Made by a program: the position numbers and the translations under genes. The notes beneath the pieces were generated by a model that was not told where the DNA came from, ran no database searches, and worked only from the letters and a program-made list of their open reading frames with translations. A stretch of DNA of 64,000 nucleotides, from NCBI RefSeq assembly GCF_002251795.1, contig NZ_NOXU01000030.1:496001-560000 (forward strand), read 5' to 3'. Below, piece by piece: positions 25,537-35,341 of this stretch (the stretch's first letter is position 1; every line of letters starts with the position of its first letter). The stretch comes from Niveispirillum lacus (GTDB taxonomy: Bacteria; Pseudomonadota; Alphaproteobacteria; Azospirillales; Azospirillaceae).

Positions 25537-28209
25537 CTATACCTTAGCCTTCTTTAGCGCTGGCTTTTTTGCCGCGGCAGTCGCTTTCTTCGCTGCCGGC
25601 TTCTTGGCCGCCGCCGCCTTTGGTGCTGCAGCCTTCTTGGCCGGTACCTTCTTCGGTTTTTCCTCGGCCTCCGCCTCCGGCGCAGCGCCCTTTTTGATGC
25701 TGTCCTTTGCCGCCTTTGCCGCCAGCAGCTCCACCGCCTGTTCCAGGGTCAGGGTATCGGCGTTATAGGCCTTGGTAATGCTGGCAAACAGCTTGTTATG
25801 CTTCACATAGGGACCGAAGCGACCGGAGCCGATGGAAATGGGCTTACCATCCTTGGGATGGTTGCCCAGTTCGCGCCCCGCTACGGCCTTCTTCACCGGG
25901 CCATCGCCCAGCAGCACGACGGCCCGGTTCAACCCGATCGTCAGCACATCATCGTCGGGCGGGATGTTTTTATAGGCATCGCCATGCTTTAGATATGGCC
26001 CGAACCGCCCGATACCGGCTTGGATCTCCTGGCCTGAGGATGGATGCGTACCTAGCGAGCGCGGCAGGGACAGCAACGCCAGGGCGATAGTCAGGTCCAC
26101 GTCTTGGGGATTCAGGCCACGGGGCAGGGAGACGCGTTTTGGCTTCTCCGCCTTGGTCGCCGCCTCTCCCAGCTGGACATAAACGCCATAGGGCCCGCGT
26201 TTCATCACCACATTCTGGTTCGTCTCTGGATCGACGCCCAGATCGCGGTCTGCATCCGCCTCTGCGTCTTCGCCCGCCACGGCCAGTGGGCGGGTGTAGC
26301 GGCAGTCCGGATAGTTGGAACAGCCAATGAATGCGCCCGTCTTGCCCAGCTTCAGTGACAGCCTCCCCGACCCGCATGTGGGGCAAACGCGCACGTCGAT
26401 CTTCTGCCCCTCGGCATCAAACCGGTCGGGAAAGAAATGCGGCCCCAGCGCCTCGTCCAGGGCGTTCAGCACCTGCGTAATGGTCAGGTCTTTGGTCTCA
26501 TCAATGGCGGCATGGAAATGCTTCCAGAACTCGCGCAGCACATCCTTCCAGAAGATGCGCCCACCCGAAATATCATCCAGCTTCTCTTCCAGCGCTGCCG
26601 TGAAATCATACTGGACATAGCGGTTGAAGAAGTTCTCAAGGAAGCTGGTGACCAGCCGCCCGCGATCTTCCGGCTCGAACCGCCTTTTCTCCAGCCGCAC
26701 ATAATTGCGCTCCTGTAAAACCTGCAGGGTGGAGGCATAGGTTGAGGGGCGGCCGATGCCCAGCTCTTCCATCTTCTTGACCAAACTCGCCTCGGTATAG
26801 CGCGGCGGCGGCTGGGTGAAATGCTGGTCGGATTTAAGCGCACCGCGCGTTAGGTCGTCACCATCCTTCATTGGTGGCAGGCGGCGATTTTCCTCATCCT
26901 CGCCATCATCATCTTTGTCTTCCTGATACACTTTCAGGAAGCCGTCGAAGCGAATAATGGAGCCGGTGGCGCGGAAAACGGCTTCGGCTCCCTTAGACAT
27001 GATATCGACAGTGACCTGATCCATGATGGTGCTGGCCATCTGGCTGGCCACCGTGCGCTTCCAGATCAGCTCGTACAGGCGCAGTTCATCCTTATCCAGA
27101 TAGCGCGAGAGTTGGTCTGGCCGCTTGAAGAGGTCGGTCGGTCGGATGGCCTCGTGCGCTTCCTGGGCGTTCTTGGCGGCGGTCTTGTAGATGCGGGGCT
27201 TTTCCGGGACGTAATTGTTGCCCCAGGTCTGGTCGATCAGGCGCCGCGACCCGTCAATGGCCTCCTGGCTCAACGACACGCCATCGGTACGCATATAAGT
27301 GATGAGACCGACCGTCTCCCCGCCAATATCCACACCCTCATACAGTTTCTGGGCGGTGCGCATGGTCTTGACGGCGCCAAAACCTAGCTTGCGGCTGGCT
27401 TCCTGCTGCAAGGTGGAGGTGGTGAAGGGTGCATAGGGGTTACGCTTCACCTCCTTGCGTTCCACGCGGCCAACCTTGAACAGCATGGGGCGGATGCGGG
27501 CTAGGGCGGCTTCTGCCGCAGCCTTGTCGCCCAGGCTGAACTTCTCCAGCCGCTTACCGTCAAGCTGGGTCAGGCGTGCCGTGAACGTAGAACCGTCATG
27601 GGTTTTGAACTCCGCCTCGATGGTCCAGTATTCCTGCGGCTTGAACGCCTCAATCTCGGCCTCGCGTTCACAGATCAGCCGCAGGGCCACCGATTGCACG
27701 CGGCCTGCGGACTTCGACCCTGGCAGTTTGCGCCATAGGACCGGCGACAGGTTGAAACCTACCAGATAGTCCAGTGCGCGACGGGCCAGATAGGCTTGGA
27801 CCAGTTCTTGATCCACATCGCGCGGCTTGCCGATGGCGTCCAGAACGGCACTCTTGGTGATCTCATTGAAGGTGATGCGGCGGATTTCCGCCTTGCCGGC
27901 CAACCGCTTTTCTTTCAGCAGCTCATGCACATGCCAGGCGATGGCTTCACCTTCGCGGTCAGGGTCAGTGGCCAGGAAAACACGACTGGCCCCTTTGACG
28001 GCGCGAGCGATCTCATCAACATGACGTTTGGATCGGTCACCCAGTTCCCAATCCATCTCAAAATCCTCTTCGGGGCGCACCGACCCGTCCTTGGGCGGAA
28101 GGTCACGCACATGCCCGAAACTGGCCAGGACAGTAAAATCCTGGCCGAGGTATTTGTTGATGGTCTTGGCCTTGGCCGGGGATTCGACGATGACGACACT
28201 GCCAGCCAC
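25537..28209 (-). CDS. topA: DNA topoisomerase I
   Basis: An 890-residue type IA topoisomerase that relaxes negative supercoils. The Toprim domain opens the protein (VVIVESPAKAKTI and TDPDREGEAIAWH). The catalytic tyrosine is about residue 305 in GLITYMRTDG. A four-Cys zinc segment (VCPTCGSGRLSLKLGKTGAFIGCSNYPDC) follows near 600. After that come several degenerate repeats (about 690-830, GRFGPYLKHG and GRFGPYVKHN). The end is a Lys/Ala-rich tail of about 60 residues, typical of alphaproteobacterial TopA and likely a DNA clamp. The start is GTG 28209. dprA ends 49 bp upstream in the same direction, so the two are likely co-transcribed. Confidence 0.95.
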   Translation of the reverse strand: MAGSVVIVESPAKAKTINKYLGQDFTVLASFGHVRDLPPKDGSVRPEEDFEMDWELGDRSKRHVDEIARAVKGASRVFLATDPDREGEAIAWHVHELLKEKRLAGKAEIRRITFNEITKSAVLDAIGKPRDVDQELVQAYLARRALDYLVGFNLSPVLWRKLPGSKSAGRVQSVALRLICEREAEIEAFKPQEYWTIEAEFKTHDGSTFTARLTQLDGKRLEKFSLGDKAAAEAALARIRPMLFKVGRVERKEVKRNPYAPFTTSTLQQEASRKLGFGAVKTMRTAQKLYEGVDIGGETVGLITYMRTDGVSLSQEAIDGSRRLIDQTWGNNYVPEKPRIYKTAAKNAQEAHEAIRPTDLFKRPDQLSRYLDKDELRLYELIWKRTVASQMASTIMDQVTVDIMSKGAEAVFRATGSIIRFDGFLKVYQEDKDDDGEDEENRRLPPMKDGDDLTRGALKSDQHFTQPPPRYTEASLVKKMEELGIGRPSTYASTLQVLQERNYVRLEKRRFEPEDRGRLVTSFLENFFNRYVQYDFTAALEEKLDDISGGRIFWKDVLREFWKHFHAAIDETKDLTITQVLNALDEALGPHFFPDRFDAEGQKIDVRVCPTCGSGRLSLKLGKTGAFIGCSNYPDCRYTRPLAVAGEDAEADADRDLGVDPETNQNVVMKRGPYGVYVQLGEAATKAEKPKRVSLPRGLNPQDVDLTIALALLSLPRSLGTHPSSGQEIQAGIGRFGPYLKHGDAYKNIPPDDDVLTIGLNRAVVLLGDGPVKKAVAGRELGNHPKDGKPISIGSGRFGPYVKHNKLFASITKAYNADTLTLEQAVELLAAKAAKDSIKKGAAPEAEAEEKPKKVPAKKAAAPKAAAAKKPAAKKATAAAKKPALKKAKV

Positions 28210-28258
28210 TGAAGGACCCGCCTTTTAATCAATAGGGACACCGGAGGGCGGAACAGGA

Positions 28259-29395
28259 TCAGATCAGGCTGACCTGCCCACCGGGATGGCGCTGCAGACG
28301 TCCCGCCAGTTCCAGTTCCAGCAGAACGGTCATCACCACCCCGGCAGACAATTGGCAGCCGCGGACCACTTCGTCAATGAGAACCGGGGAGGGGGATAGG
28401 CACTCCGCCACCTGACGGCGCGCTTTTTCCAGTTCTGCTTCATCTTCGCGGGTCGGACTGTTGGGCCGAAACAGCGCGCCTGCCGGCTCGCCTAGGGGGC
28501 GGTGGAAGGCGCCTCTCAGGTGGCTGATGACGTCTTCGGCATTCTCGATCAGCCCCGCGCCTTCCTTGATCAGGCGGTTGCATCCCTGCGCGCGCGGGTC
28601 CAAGGGCGATCCTGGCACGGCAAACACATCGCGCCCCTGTTCGGCGGCAAAGCGGGCAGTAATCAGCGATCCCGACTTCAACGCTGCCTCTACCACCACC
28701 ACGCCCAACGACAGGCCGGAGATCAGCCGGTTGCGCCGGGGGAAATGCCGCGCTTGCGGCTCTGTGCCCAGGGGTGATTCGGCCAGAACGGCCCCACGCT
28801 GCACAATATCGCGATATAGGCCGTCATTTTCTGGCGGGTAGACGATATCCGCTCCGCCCGCCACAACCGCCACCGTTCCGCCACCCGCCGCCCCGCCGGC
28901 CAGTGCCCCCTGGTGGGCTGCCGTATCAATGCCGCGCGCCAGTCCCGATACAACGGTGAACCCTGCCTCCGCCAGATCACGGCCTAGTCTTTCGGCCATT
29001 TTGCGCCCAACTATGCTGGCATTACGTGCGCCAACGATCGCCACACAGGGACGCAACAGTAACGCAGGGAAGCCGAGCAGGGTCAGCACCGGCGGCGCAT
29101 CATCCAACGCCGTCAGTGGCTCTGGATATTCGGGCTCTCCGCGGAACAGCCACCGAGCACCCATCCGGTCCAGCGTCGCCGCTTCGCGTTCGACCTCTGA
29201 CTTTTCCGGAATGCGTAAGGGTGCGTTTCTCCCGCCGCGTTTCGCGAGGTCCGGTAGGGCTGCCAACGCCGCAGTGGCCGTTCCGAACCGTTCCATCAGC
29301 CTCAGAAATGTCACCGGGCCAACATTCTCCGCTCGGATCAGTCGGACCCGGTCGATACGCTCTACAAAGGGTAGGGGTGAGAGTGAAAATTGCAT
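28259..29395 (-). CDS. dprA: DNA-processing protein DprA
   Basis: A 378-residue protein that binds single-stranded DNA and loads RecA during natural transformation or uptake. The central Rossmann-like domain has CVAIVGARNAS, VVSGLARGIDTAAHQGAL, and RNRLISGLSLGVVVVEA with ALKSGSLITARFAAEQGRD, all family hallmarks. The C-terminal winged helix (LSAGVVMTVLLELELAGRLQRHPGG) is complete. ATG 29395 is used; a longer frame from TTG 29413 lacks a better ribosome site. In many alphaproteobacteria plsY and pyrC lie between pyrB and dprA; here they are missing next to it and pyrB is 25 kb away. Confidence 0.92.
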   Translation of the reverse strand: MQFSLSPLPFVERIDRVRLIRAENVGPVTFLRLMERFGTATAALAALPDLAKRGGRNAPLRIPEKSEVEREAATLDRMGARWLFRGEPEYPEPLTALDDAPPVLTLLGFPALLLRPCVAIVGARNASIVGRKMAERLGRDLAEAGFTVVSGLARGIDTAAHQGALAGGAAGGGTVAVVAGGADIVYPPENDGLYRDIVQRGAVLAESPLGTEPQARHFPRRNRLISGLSLGVVVVEAALKSGSLITARFAAEQGRDVFAVPGSPLDPRAQGCNRLIKEGAGLIENAEDVISHLRGAFHRPLGEPAGALFRPNSPTREDEAELEKARRQVAECLSPSPVLIDEVVRGCQLSAGVVMTVLLELELAGRLQRHPGGQVSLI

Positions 29396-29616
29396 GAACC
29401 TATGGTTCTGCAATTATGTAAAAGTGTCAACGGCGATAGATTACGTTTTCAAAAGTCACAGGCGCTCGTATTTCAGAAGGGATACAACGCTAAAACTCGT
29501 TTAACTATGGCACGATGACGCTGGGTCAGAATGCCAACGTCATACACAGCTTGCGGGCCACCAAAGCTGTCGCTGTGGCGTCATTGTCAAAAATTGAAGT
29601 TCCGGGGGTTAAGAAG

Positions 29617-29692
29617 TGGTGCCCAGGGACGGAATCGAACCGCCGACACGGGGATTTTCAATCCCCTGCTCTACCGACTGAGCTACCTGGGC
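29617..29692 (-). tRNA. tRNA-Phe(GAA)
   Basis: A 76-nt cloverleaf on the minus strand. The acceptor GCCCAGG pairs with CCTGGGC, then A and an encoded CCA. The D arm is TAGCTCAGTCGGTAGAGCA, the anticodon loop is TTGAAAA with GAA in a GGGGA/TCCCC stem, and the T arm is GGTTCGATTCC. It lies between dprA and yacG. Confidence 0.97.
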
Positions 29693-29809
29693 ACACCGTA
29701 CTTCGTACTCACCGGGGCGTTTGTTTTTCACCGGCGCCCGGTGTGGTGCGCCTTATAGACAAGGCATTCAGGGCTGTAAAGCATTGAATTGCGCTTCTGT
29801 GTAATTTTT

Positions 29810-30010
29810 TCAGCGGCCTTCATCATCGTCCGCCGTGTCCTCTACGGGCACGCGATAGACCTCGCCCAGCCAGCGGTTCAGGTCCACATCCGCGCAGCGC
29901 TTGGAACAGAAGGGCCGGAATTCCAGCGCCGGTGCGCGCCCGCAGATGGGGCAGGCAGCAGTCTTTTTGGGCTTTCGCAGCGCGGACAGGTCGATGGGAT
30001 CGTCACTCAT
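29810..30010 (-). CDS. yacG: DNA gyrase inhibitor YacG (zinc ribbon)
   Basis: A 66-residue protein with a four-cysteine zinc finger, CPICG ... FCSKRCADVDLNRWL, matching the YacG family; E. coli YacG binds gyrase subunit B. The 12-bp spacing to the RNase E/G gene, same strand, makes it the last gene of the hisG-to-yacG operon. ATG 30010 was chosen because it is the only methionine before the zinc motif. Typical length is 60-70 residues. Confidence 0.9.
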   Translation of the reverse strand: MSDDPIDLSALRKPKKTAACPICGRAPALEFRPFCSKRCADVDLNRWLGEVYRVPVEDTADDDEGR

Positions 30011-30022
30011 CAGCAGGGGTCC

Positions 30023-31174
30023 TCACAGCAACAGGTTGGTCACCGGCGGGCCGCGGCGGGCGCGGGTAACCTCCGCAAGGCCAAGGCGCGACATACCATA
30101 GACATGGGTAGCGACCGGATCGTCCGCCACCGCCGATGACAGGCGCTGTATCACCGCCTCCCGGTCGCCCGCGCGCGACATGTTCACGAAATCCACCACC
30201 ACGATGCCGCCGACATTGCGCAGACGAAGCTGCCGCGCAATCTCCATACAGGCATCCAGGTTGGTGGTCAGCGGGTTGCCGCGTTCGCCGCCATTGACGT
30301 CGATTACGGTCAACGCCTCCGTTCGGTCGATGACCAGCGATCCCCCTTGGCCCAGATCGACGCGGCGGTCAGTCAGGGCGGCGATGGCGCTGTCCACGTC
30401 TCCCTGATCGAATAGGGGGCGTGCGCCCTTATGCGGGGCGATCAGGGGTAGCAGGTCGGGTGCCAGGGCCATCGCGGTGGCTTTCACCGCCGCCAGCATC
30501 TCCGGCCCTTCCACAGCAATCTCCATCAGCCCGTCGCGCGGCAGCTCCACCAGGGCCCGGCGAATGGCGTCTGGAGCGGGAAGGAGCGTGGTGGGGGTTG
30601 TGCCACCCGACGCCCGCTGCACCTGGTAGGCGTCGGCCACAAGGGCCTCGGCCTCGCCCAGCACCAGGGCGGGGTCGGCCAGCAAAGCCTCTGCCCGCAC
30701 GATCCAGCCGCCTTGGTTGGGCAGGGTGGCGGACAGGCGCTGGCGCAGGGCCTGAACCTCGGGTCCCTTGCCCAGGCGTTTGGAGATATGGATACCGCCG
30801 CCCAGCGGCGTATGGACCAGGAACCGGCCGGGCAGCGACAGGTCCATGGTCAGGACCGCCCCCTTGCCGTCATGGGCGTCGGCCTTCACCTGCGCTATGA
30901 CGATCTGACCCGTGCGCAGCAATTGTCCGATGCGGGCGTCGCGGCGGGAGGGTCTGATATCGGCAGCGGACAGGAAACCGGGTATGCTGTCACCGAATTC
31001 CACGAAGGCGGCGTCCAGGCCGGCCACCACGCGGGTTACACGGCCCAGCACGATGGCGCCCAGCCAACCCAAGCGCTCCGTGTGGTCAAGGGCAAGATCG
31101 GTCAGGATACCGTCAGACAGCATGGCGCAGCGCCGCAAGGGCCCGCGCTGATCGATCAGCAGCCGGCGGCGCAT
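30023..31174 (-). CDS. RNase E/G-family endoribonuclease, short form
   Basis: A 383-residue RNA endonuclease of the RNase E/G catalytic family, without the long disordered tail of RNase E. The S1-like part is near the N-terminus (GAIVLGRVTRVVAGLDAAFVEFG). The catalytic DNase I-like domain has the two metal-binding aspartates in VIDVNGGERG and VVVDFVNM. It stops after TRARRGPPVTNLLL, so the Zn-link Cys-x-x-Cys region found in E. coli RNase G is missing. The ATG shares one base with the maf stop (TGATG), showing translational coupling. The separate zinc protein YacG follows. Confidence 0.85.
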   Translation of the reverse strand: MRRRLLIDQRGPLRRCAMLSDGILTDLALDHTERLGWLGAIVLGRVTRVVAGLDAAFVEFGDSIPGFLSAADIRPSRRDARIGQLLRTGQIVIAQVKADAHDGKGAVLTMDLSLPGRFLVHTPLGGGIHISKRLGKGPEVQALRQRLSATLPNQGGWIVRAEALLADPALVLGEAEALVADAYQVQRASGGTTPTTLLPAPDAIRRALVELPRDGLMEIAVEGPEMLAAVKATAMALAPDLLPLIAPHKGARPLFDQGDVDSAIAALTDRRVDLGQGGSLVIDRTEALTVIDVNGGERGNPLTTNLDACMEIARQLRLRNVGGIVVVDFVNMSRAGDREAVIQRLSSAVADDPVATHVYGMSRLGLAEVTRARRGPPVTNLLL

Positions 31175-31827
31175 CAGCCCCCGGTTTCGGCTTGGGCGGC
31201 GGCCAGGGCCAACGCATCGATGCCGGCGGCGCGCAGAATACCCGCGACTTCGGTCAGTGGCAGACCGACCACATTGCTGTAACTGCCGGAAAGCTGCCGC
31301 ACGAATAGGCTGGCCAGCCCCTGGATGGCATAGCCGCCGGCCTTGCCCTTCCAGTCGCCGGTGGCCAGATACTGGTCAATCTCATCGCGCGACAAGGTCC
31401 GGAAGATCACTTGGCTTTCGACCACCCGGTTCCAGGTCTTGCCGTCAGCGCCGACCAAAGCGATGCCAGTATAGACACGGTGGCGGCGGCCCTGAAGCAG
31501 GTTCAGGCAGCGGCGTGCCGTATCGGTATCATCGGCTTTGGGCAGGATACGCCGGCCCAGCCCTACCACTGTGTCGGCAGCTAGGACAATAGCACCGGCA
31601 TGGCGTGTGGCCACGATCCCCGCCTTTTCCCGCGACAAGCGCTGGGCGTGAGGGGAGGGGAGTTCATCTGCCAGAGGGGATTCGTCAATATCCGCCGGAT
31701 CAATGGCATCCGGTATCAACCCGATCTGGGCCAGCAATTCCCGCCGCCGGGGGGACCCCGAGGCAAGGATCAGGCGCGGACGGTCAATGCCGGGTTGGTC
31801 GGACTTTGCCGCCGCACGCACGCTCAT
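31174..31827 (-). CDS. maf: Maf-family nucleotide pyrophosphatase
   Basis: A 217-residue house-cleaning NTP pyrophosphatase; family members hydrolyse dTTP, UTP or modified nucleotides. The motif LILASGSPRRRELLAQIGL near residues 19-37 is diagnostic. It is followed by REKAGIVA, AIVLAADTVVGL, GRRHRVYTGIAL and the C-terminal YAIQGLASLFVRQLSGSYSNVVGLPL. ATG 31827 is used; an upstream TTG adds two residues only. It lies between infA (16 bp upstream) and the RNase E/G gene (overlapping by one base). This string is common in Alphaproteobacteria. Confidence 0.93.
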   Translation of the reverse strand: MSVRAAAKSDQPGIDRPRLILASGSPRRRELLAQIGLIPDAIDPADIDESPLADELPSPHAQRLSREKAGIVATRHAGAIVLAADTVVGLGRRILPKADDTDTARRCLNLLQGRRHRVYTGIALVGADGKTWNRVVESQVIFRTLSRDEIDQYLATGDWKGKAGGYAIQGLASLFVRQLSGSYSNVVGLPLTEVAGILRAAGIDALALAAAQAETGG

Positions 31828-31843
31828 CGTCAAATCCCACCGC

Positions 31844-32062
31844 TCACTTGAAGCGGAAGGTGATCCGACCTTTGGTCAGGTCGTACGGGGTCATTTCGAC
31901 GTTGACGCGGTCACCCGCCAGCACACGGATGCGGTTCTTGCGCATCTTGCCAGATGTGTGGGCCAGCACTTCATGTTCGTTGTCGAGCTTAACGCGGAAC
32001 ATCGCGTTGGGCAGCAGTTCGGTGACTGTGCCAGAAAACTCGATAAGATCTTCCTTGGCCAT
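31844..32062 (-). CDS. infA: Translation initiation factor IF-1
   Basis: A 72-residue single OB-fold (S1) protein that binds the ribosomal A site during initiation. It is a near-canonical sequence: [20 protein letters not shown], then [22 protein letters not shown] and [12 protein letters not shown] at the end. ATG 32062 is the conserved start; the upstream in-frame codons are not part of the family. A 138-bp gap to the phosphatase gene upstream is the longest in the operon and could hold a separate promoter for infA. Confidence 0.97.
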   Translation of the reverse strand: MAKEDLIEFSGTVTELLPNAMFRVKLDNEHEVLAHTSGKMRKNRIRVLAGDRVNVEMTPYDLTKGRITFRFK

Positions 32063-32200
32063 TTTTTCCTGATTTCGGGATGGTAAAACGCGCACATAGG
32101 TGAGCGCCACAGCCGCGCGGGTCAAGTGTTTTCAGCGCAAAGCAAGGGCGTTTCACACGCTGGGCAGCAGGATGGCGGCTGGACAAAGCTGGGGCGCGCC

Positions 32201-32641
32201 TCACTCTATCCCGAACCGCTTCTTCATGCGCTTCAGCAAAGTATCGCGCACTTGCCGGTAGGCATCGAGTCGTGCCTCGCGGCTGCCTTCCACCAAAGTC
32301 GGGTCGAACGTGTTCCAGAATTCTACATCGCATGCTGTTGTACGGGTCATTTCCACGGCCCGGTGCTGCGCTTCTGGGGACAGCGAAACAACAAGGTCGA
32401 AACTATCGTCTTCTAACTGGTCGAACGTCTTACAACGATGGCGTGACATATCAATCCCCAGCTCGGCCATAACGGTGGTCACGAATGGGTCGGGTTCGCC
32501 CTCACGCACGCCAGCACTGTCGACATAAATTTGCCGTCCCATCAGGTGCTTCAGCAGTCCCTCCGCCATGGGTGAGCGGATGGCGTTATAGGTGCAAGCG
32601 AAGAGAACGGAGGAGATGCGGGTCGGGCTGATATCGGCCAT
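32201..32641 (-). CDS. Low-molecular-weight protein phosphatase-like protein
   Basis: A 146-residue protein of the LMW tyrosine phosphatase/arsenate reductase fold. The P-loop FACTYNAIRSPMAEG has the C-x5-R core with the nucleophilic Cys and the phosphate-binding Arg, but differs from the usual CxGNxCRS. The family's downstream aspartate may be in NTFDPTLVEG. ATG 32641 is used; a TTG at 32656 overlapping the UPF0262 stop by two bases (TTGA) is also possible. Gene order hisD-UPF0262-this-infA is typical for Rhodospirillales-type genomes. The substrate is unknown. Confidence 0.8.
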   Translation of the reverse strand: MADISPTRISSVLFACTYNAIRSPMAEGLLKHLMGRQIYVDSAGVREGEPDPFVTTVMAELGIDMSRHRCKTFDQLEDDSFDLVVSLSPEAQHRAVEMTRTTACDVEFWNTFDPTLVEGSREARLDAYRQVRDTLLKRMKKRFGIE

Positions 32642-32652
32642 CGACGCGGCAC

Positions 32653-33132
32653 TCAATTCCGGATATGCAGCACGCAGATGAGCGTGAACAGGCGCCGGGC
32701 CGTGTTCAGGTCCATTTCGGCCTTGCCGGCCAGCCGCTCCCGCAGCAGTTCCGATCCTTCATTGTGCAGGCCGCGTCGCCCCATGTCGATGGCCTCGATC
32801 TGGGACGGGGACGCTGTCTTGATGGCTTTGTAATAGCTGTCACAGATCATGAAATAGTCCCGCACGATGGTGCGGAATGGGGTCAGCGGCAAGGTCAGCC
32901 GGTTCAGCGGTTCGTCATCAGCCTTGCGTACATCGAAAATCAGACGGTTATCCTCCGCCGACAAGAACAGGCGAAACGGCCCTTCGTCCGGTGTCTCTAC
33001 CAGGGAGAAGCGATTCTCGTCCATGAGGTCGAACAGGGCAACGGCGCGCTCATGCTCCACTTCCATGTTCCGGCGGATCACATTCTTTTCCACCAGTTCC
33101 ACATGGACGATGCGGTGGTGTGGCGCGTTCAT
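32653..33132 (-). CDS. UPF0262 family protein
   Basis: A 159-residue soluble protein of the alphaproteobacterial UPF0262 family, function unknown. Characteristic segments are RRNMEVEHERAVALFDLMDENRF, FRLFLSAEDNRLIFDVR, RTIVRDYFMICDSYYKAI and DMGRRGLHNEGSELLRERL. It lies between hisD (75 bp upstream) and the phosphatase-like gene (start codon close to or overlapping its stop). Two adjacent ATGs occur at 33135 and 33132; the second has better spacing to GGGAGG. Confidence 0.88.
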   Translation of the reverse strand: MNAPHHRIVHVELVEKNVIRRNMEVEHERAVALFDLMDENRFSLVETPDEGPFRLFLSAEDNRLIFDVRKADDEPLNRLTLPLTPFRTIVRDYFMICDSYYKAIKTASPSQIEAIDMGRRGLHNEGSELLRERLAGKAEMDLNTARRLFTLICVLHIRN

Positions 33133-33207
33133 CATCCCTCCCTGGTTCCTGTCTTCACTTTTTCTTAACCTGCCTGTCCACCCCCCCGCTTGGCAAGCCG
33201 GAACCCG

Positions 33208-34497
33208 TCAGCGCAGGCGGATGGCGACAGACAATGCGTGAGCGCCCAGCCCTTCGGAATTGGCCAGTGATACGGCCGCCGGGCCGATCTTTGCGAGGCT
33301 TTCCGGGGTACAGCCGACAAGAGTGGTGCGCTTCATGAAGTCCAGCACGTTCAGACCGCTGGAAAAGCGGGCCGACCGGGCCGTGGGTAGCACATGGTTG
33401 GGACCGGCCACATAATCGCCGATGGCTTCCGGCGTGTAGCGGCCCAGGAAGATGGCACCGGCATTGCGGATGCGGGCGGCCATCGCGTCGGGATCGGCCA
33501 CGGCCAGTTCCAGATGTTCGGGTGCCAACCGGTCCACCAGCGGCACCGCCTCATCGAGGCTGTCCACCACAATGATCGCACCATGGTCGCGCCAGGAGGT
33601 GCCGGCGATTTCTGCCCGAGACAGGGTCGACAAATGGGCGTCTACAGCCGCCGAAACCGCATCGGCAAAGGCCGCGTCATCGGTGATCAGAATGCTTTGC
33701 GCGCTGGTGTCATGTTCGGCCTGCGACAGCAGGTCGGCAGCGATCCAGGCTGGGTCATTCTGACCATCGGCCACCACCAGGATCTCCGACGGGCCGGCGA
33801 TCATGTCGATACCGACGGTGCCGAACACCTGCCGCTTGGCAGCGGCGACAAAGGCATTGCCGGGGCCGGTGATCTTGTCTACCGGCTTGATCGTATCGGT
33901 ACCGAAGGCCAGCGCGCCAACGGCCTGCGCTCCGCCGATACGGTAGATCTCTGTTACCCCGGCCAAGTGTGCAGCGGCCAGGACCAATGGGTTGATTGCC
34001 CCATCGGGTGTCGGCACCACCATGGCAATACGCGGTACGCCGGCGACCTTTGCCGGGATAGCATTCATCAGCACCGATGAGGGGTAGGAGGCCAAACCGC
34101 CCGGCACGTAAAGACCGACAGCGCCGACTGGGGTCCAGCGGGCACCCAGGCGCACGCCGGCCGCATCGGCGAAGAAAGAGGACTCGATGGGCTGCGTGCG
34201 ATGGAACGCCTCAATCCGCGCGGCCGCCAGTTTTAGGGCATCCAGCGTTTCGGCGTCACATTGCGCCACGGCTGATGCGATTTCCGCAGCCGTGAAAGCC
34301 ATGGTATCGGCGGTCAGTTCCAGCCGGTCCCAACGCTTCGTATATTCCAAGACGGCAGCGTCGCCCCTAGCCTTGACATCGTTCAGGATAGCAGTAACGG
34401 CATTGTTCAGGTCTTCCTGAACCTCGCGCTTGGCGCCCAGCAGGTCCTTGAAACGGGCCTCGAAACTGGCGTCGCGGGTGGAGAATTTAACCGGCAT
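33208..34497 (-). CDS. hisD: Histidinol dehydrogenase
   Basis: A 429-residue zinc enzyme that oxidises histidinol to histidine in two NAD-dependent steps, the last of histidine synthesis. Conserved landmarks include [62 protein letters not shown] (zinc ligands Gln and His), APEHLEL, and [14 protein letters not shown] 34497 (MPVKFSTRD) is chosen; it overlaps the hisG stop by 11 bp, so translation is coupled. The frame further upstream is only the 3' part of hisG read in another frame. It begins the operon with hisG; other histidine genes are not in this window. Confidence 0.95.
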   Translation of the reverse strand: MPVKFSTRDASFEARFKDLLGAKREVQEDLNNAVTAILNDVKARGDAAVLEYTKRWDRLELTADTMAFTAAEIASAVAQCDAETLDALKLAAARIEAFHRTQPIESSFFADAAGVRLGARWTPVGAVGLYVPGGLASYPSSVLMNAIPAKVAGVPRIAMVVPTPDGAINPLVLAAAHLAGVTEIYRIGGAQAVGALAFGTDTIKPVDKITGPGNAFVAAAKRQVFGTVGIDMIAGPSEILVVADGQNDPAWIAADLLSQAEHDTSAQSILITDDAAFADAVSAAVDAHLSTLSRAEIAGTSWRDHGAIIVVDSLDEAVPLVDRLAPEHLELAVADPDAMAARIRNAGAIFLGRYTPEAIGDYVAGPNHVLPTARSARFSSGLNVLDFMKRTTLVGCTPESLAKIGPAAVSLANSEGLGAHALSVAIRLR

Positions 34498-35158
34498 TGC
34501 CGATGGCCTCCTGAAAACGGTCGATCCAGCCTTGGATTTCGCCATGGCGCGTCTTGAAAGCCGCCCGGTTAACGACCAGGCGAGAGGAGATATCGGCAAT
34601 ATGCTCAATCTCCACCAGCCCATTGGCCTTCAGGGTCGTGCCGGTGGACACCAGATCGACGATGCGTGAGCACAGGCCCAGATTGGGGGCCAGTTCCATG
34701 GCGCCGTTCAGTTTGATGCATTCGGCCTGCACGCCCCGCGCCGCAAAATGTCGGCGAGTGATATCGGGATATTTGGTGGCCACCCGCACATGCGACCAGC
34801 GCGACGGATCGTCACTGGCGGACAAGTCTACGGGCTCGGCTACTGCGATACGGCACTTGCCGATGCCCAGGTCCAGTGGCGTGTAGAGCTCCGGATAATC
34901 AAACTCCATCAGCACGTCGCTGCCGCACACGCCCAGATGGGCGGCCCCGAAGGCCACGAAGGTGGCGACATCAAAGCTGCGCACGCGGATGATCTTCACA
35001 TGCGGCAGGTTGGTGTCGAACTTCAGGGCGCGGGATTTCGGATTGTCGAAATCGGCTTCCGGTACGATGCCGACATGATGCAGCAACGGCCTCACCTCAT
35101 CCAGAATCCGACCCTTGGGCAGGGCCAGTACCAGCAGGTCATTGGCGGCGGGCGACAT
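34487..35158 (-). CDS. hisG: ATP phosphoribosyltransferase, short form
   Basis: A 223-residue enzyme that joins ATP and PRPP, the first and regulated step of histidine synthesis. Visible features are [16 protein letters not shown], the [27 protein letters not shown] core, and the PRPP-binding stretch [21 protein letters not shown]. The C-terminal regulatory ACT domain of long HisG is absent. This is therefore the HisG-S type, which works only as a complex with HisZ; no hisZ is seen here. ATG 35158 follows CCAGGAC; ATGs at 35161 and 35188 are alternatives. It is the first gene of the leftward operon. Confidence 0.92.
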   Translation of the reverse strand: MSPAANDLLVLALPKGRILDEVRPLLHHVGIVPEADFDNPKSRALKFDTNLPHVKIIRVRSFDVATFVAFGAAHLGVCGSDVLMEFDYPELYTPLDLGIGKCRIAVAEPVDLSASDDPSRWSHVRVATKYPDITRRHFAARGVQAECIKLNGAMELAPNLGLCSRIVDLVSTGTTLKANGLVEIEHIADISSRLVVNRAAFKTRHGEIQGWIDRFQEAIGNAG

Positions 35159-35341
35159 CATGTCCTGGACACTCCAGGTAGGTTGCATAGGGCTGCTTAC
35201 ATGGCATGCCAGGGCGGACCCGTCCACCCGCCGCAGCGAAGGGCGGGGTTGCGTGAAACTTCAATCGGATCGAGAGGGGGCAGAAAAATATGATATTTCC
35301 CCTTTCCATCATCCCTTCTCCTGTCCCCGGAGCCGGTGCCG

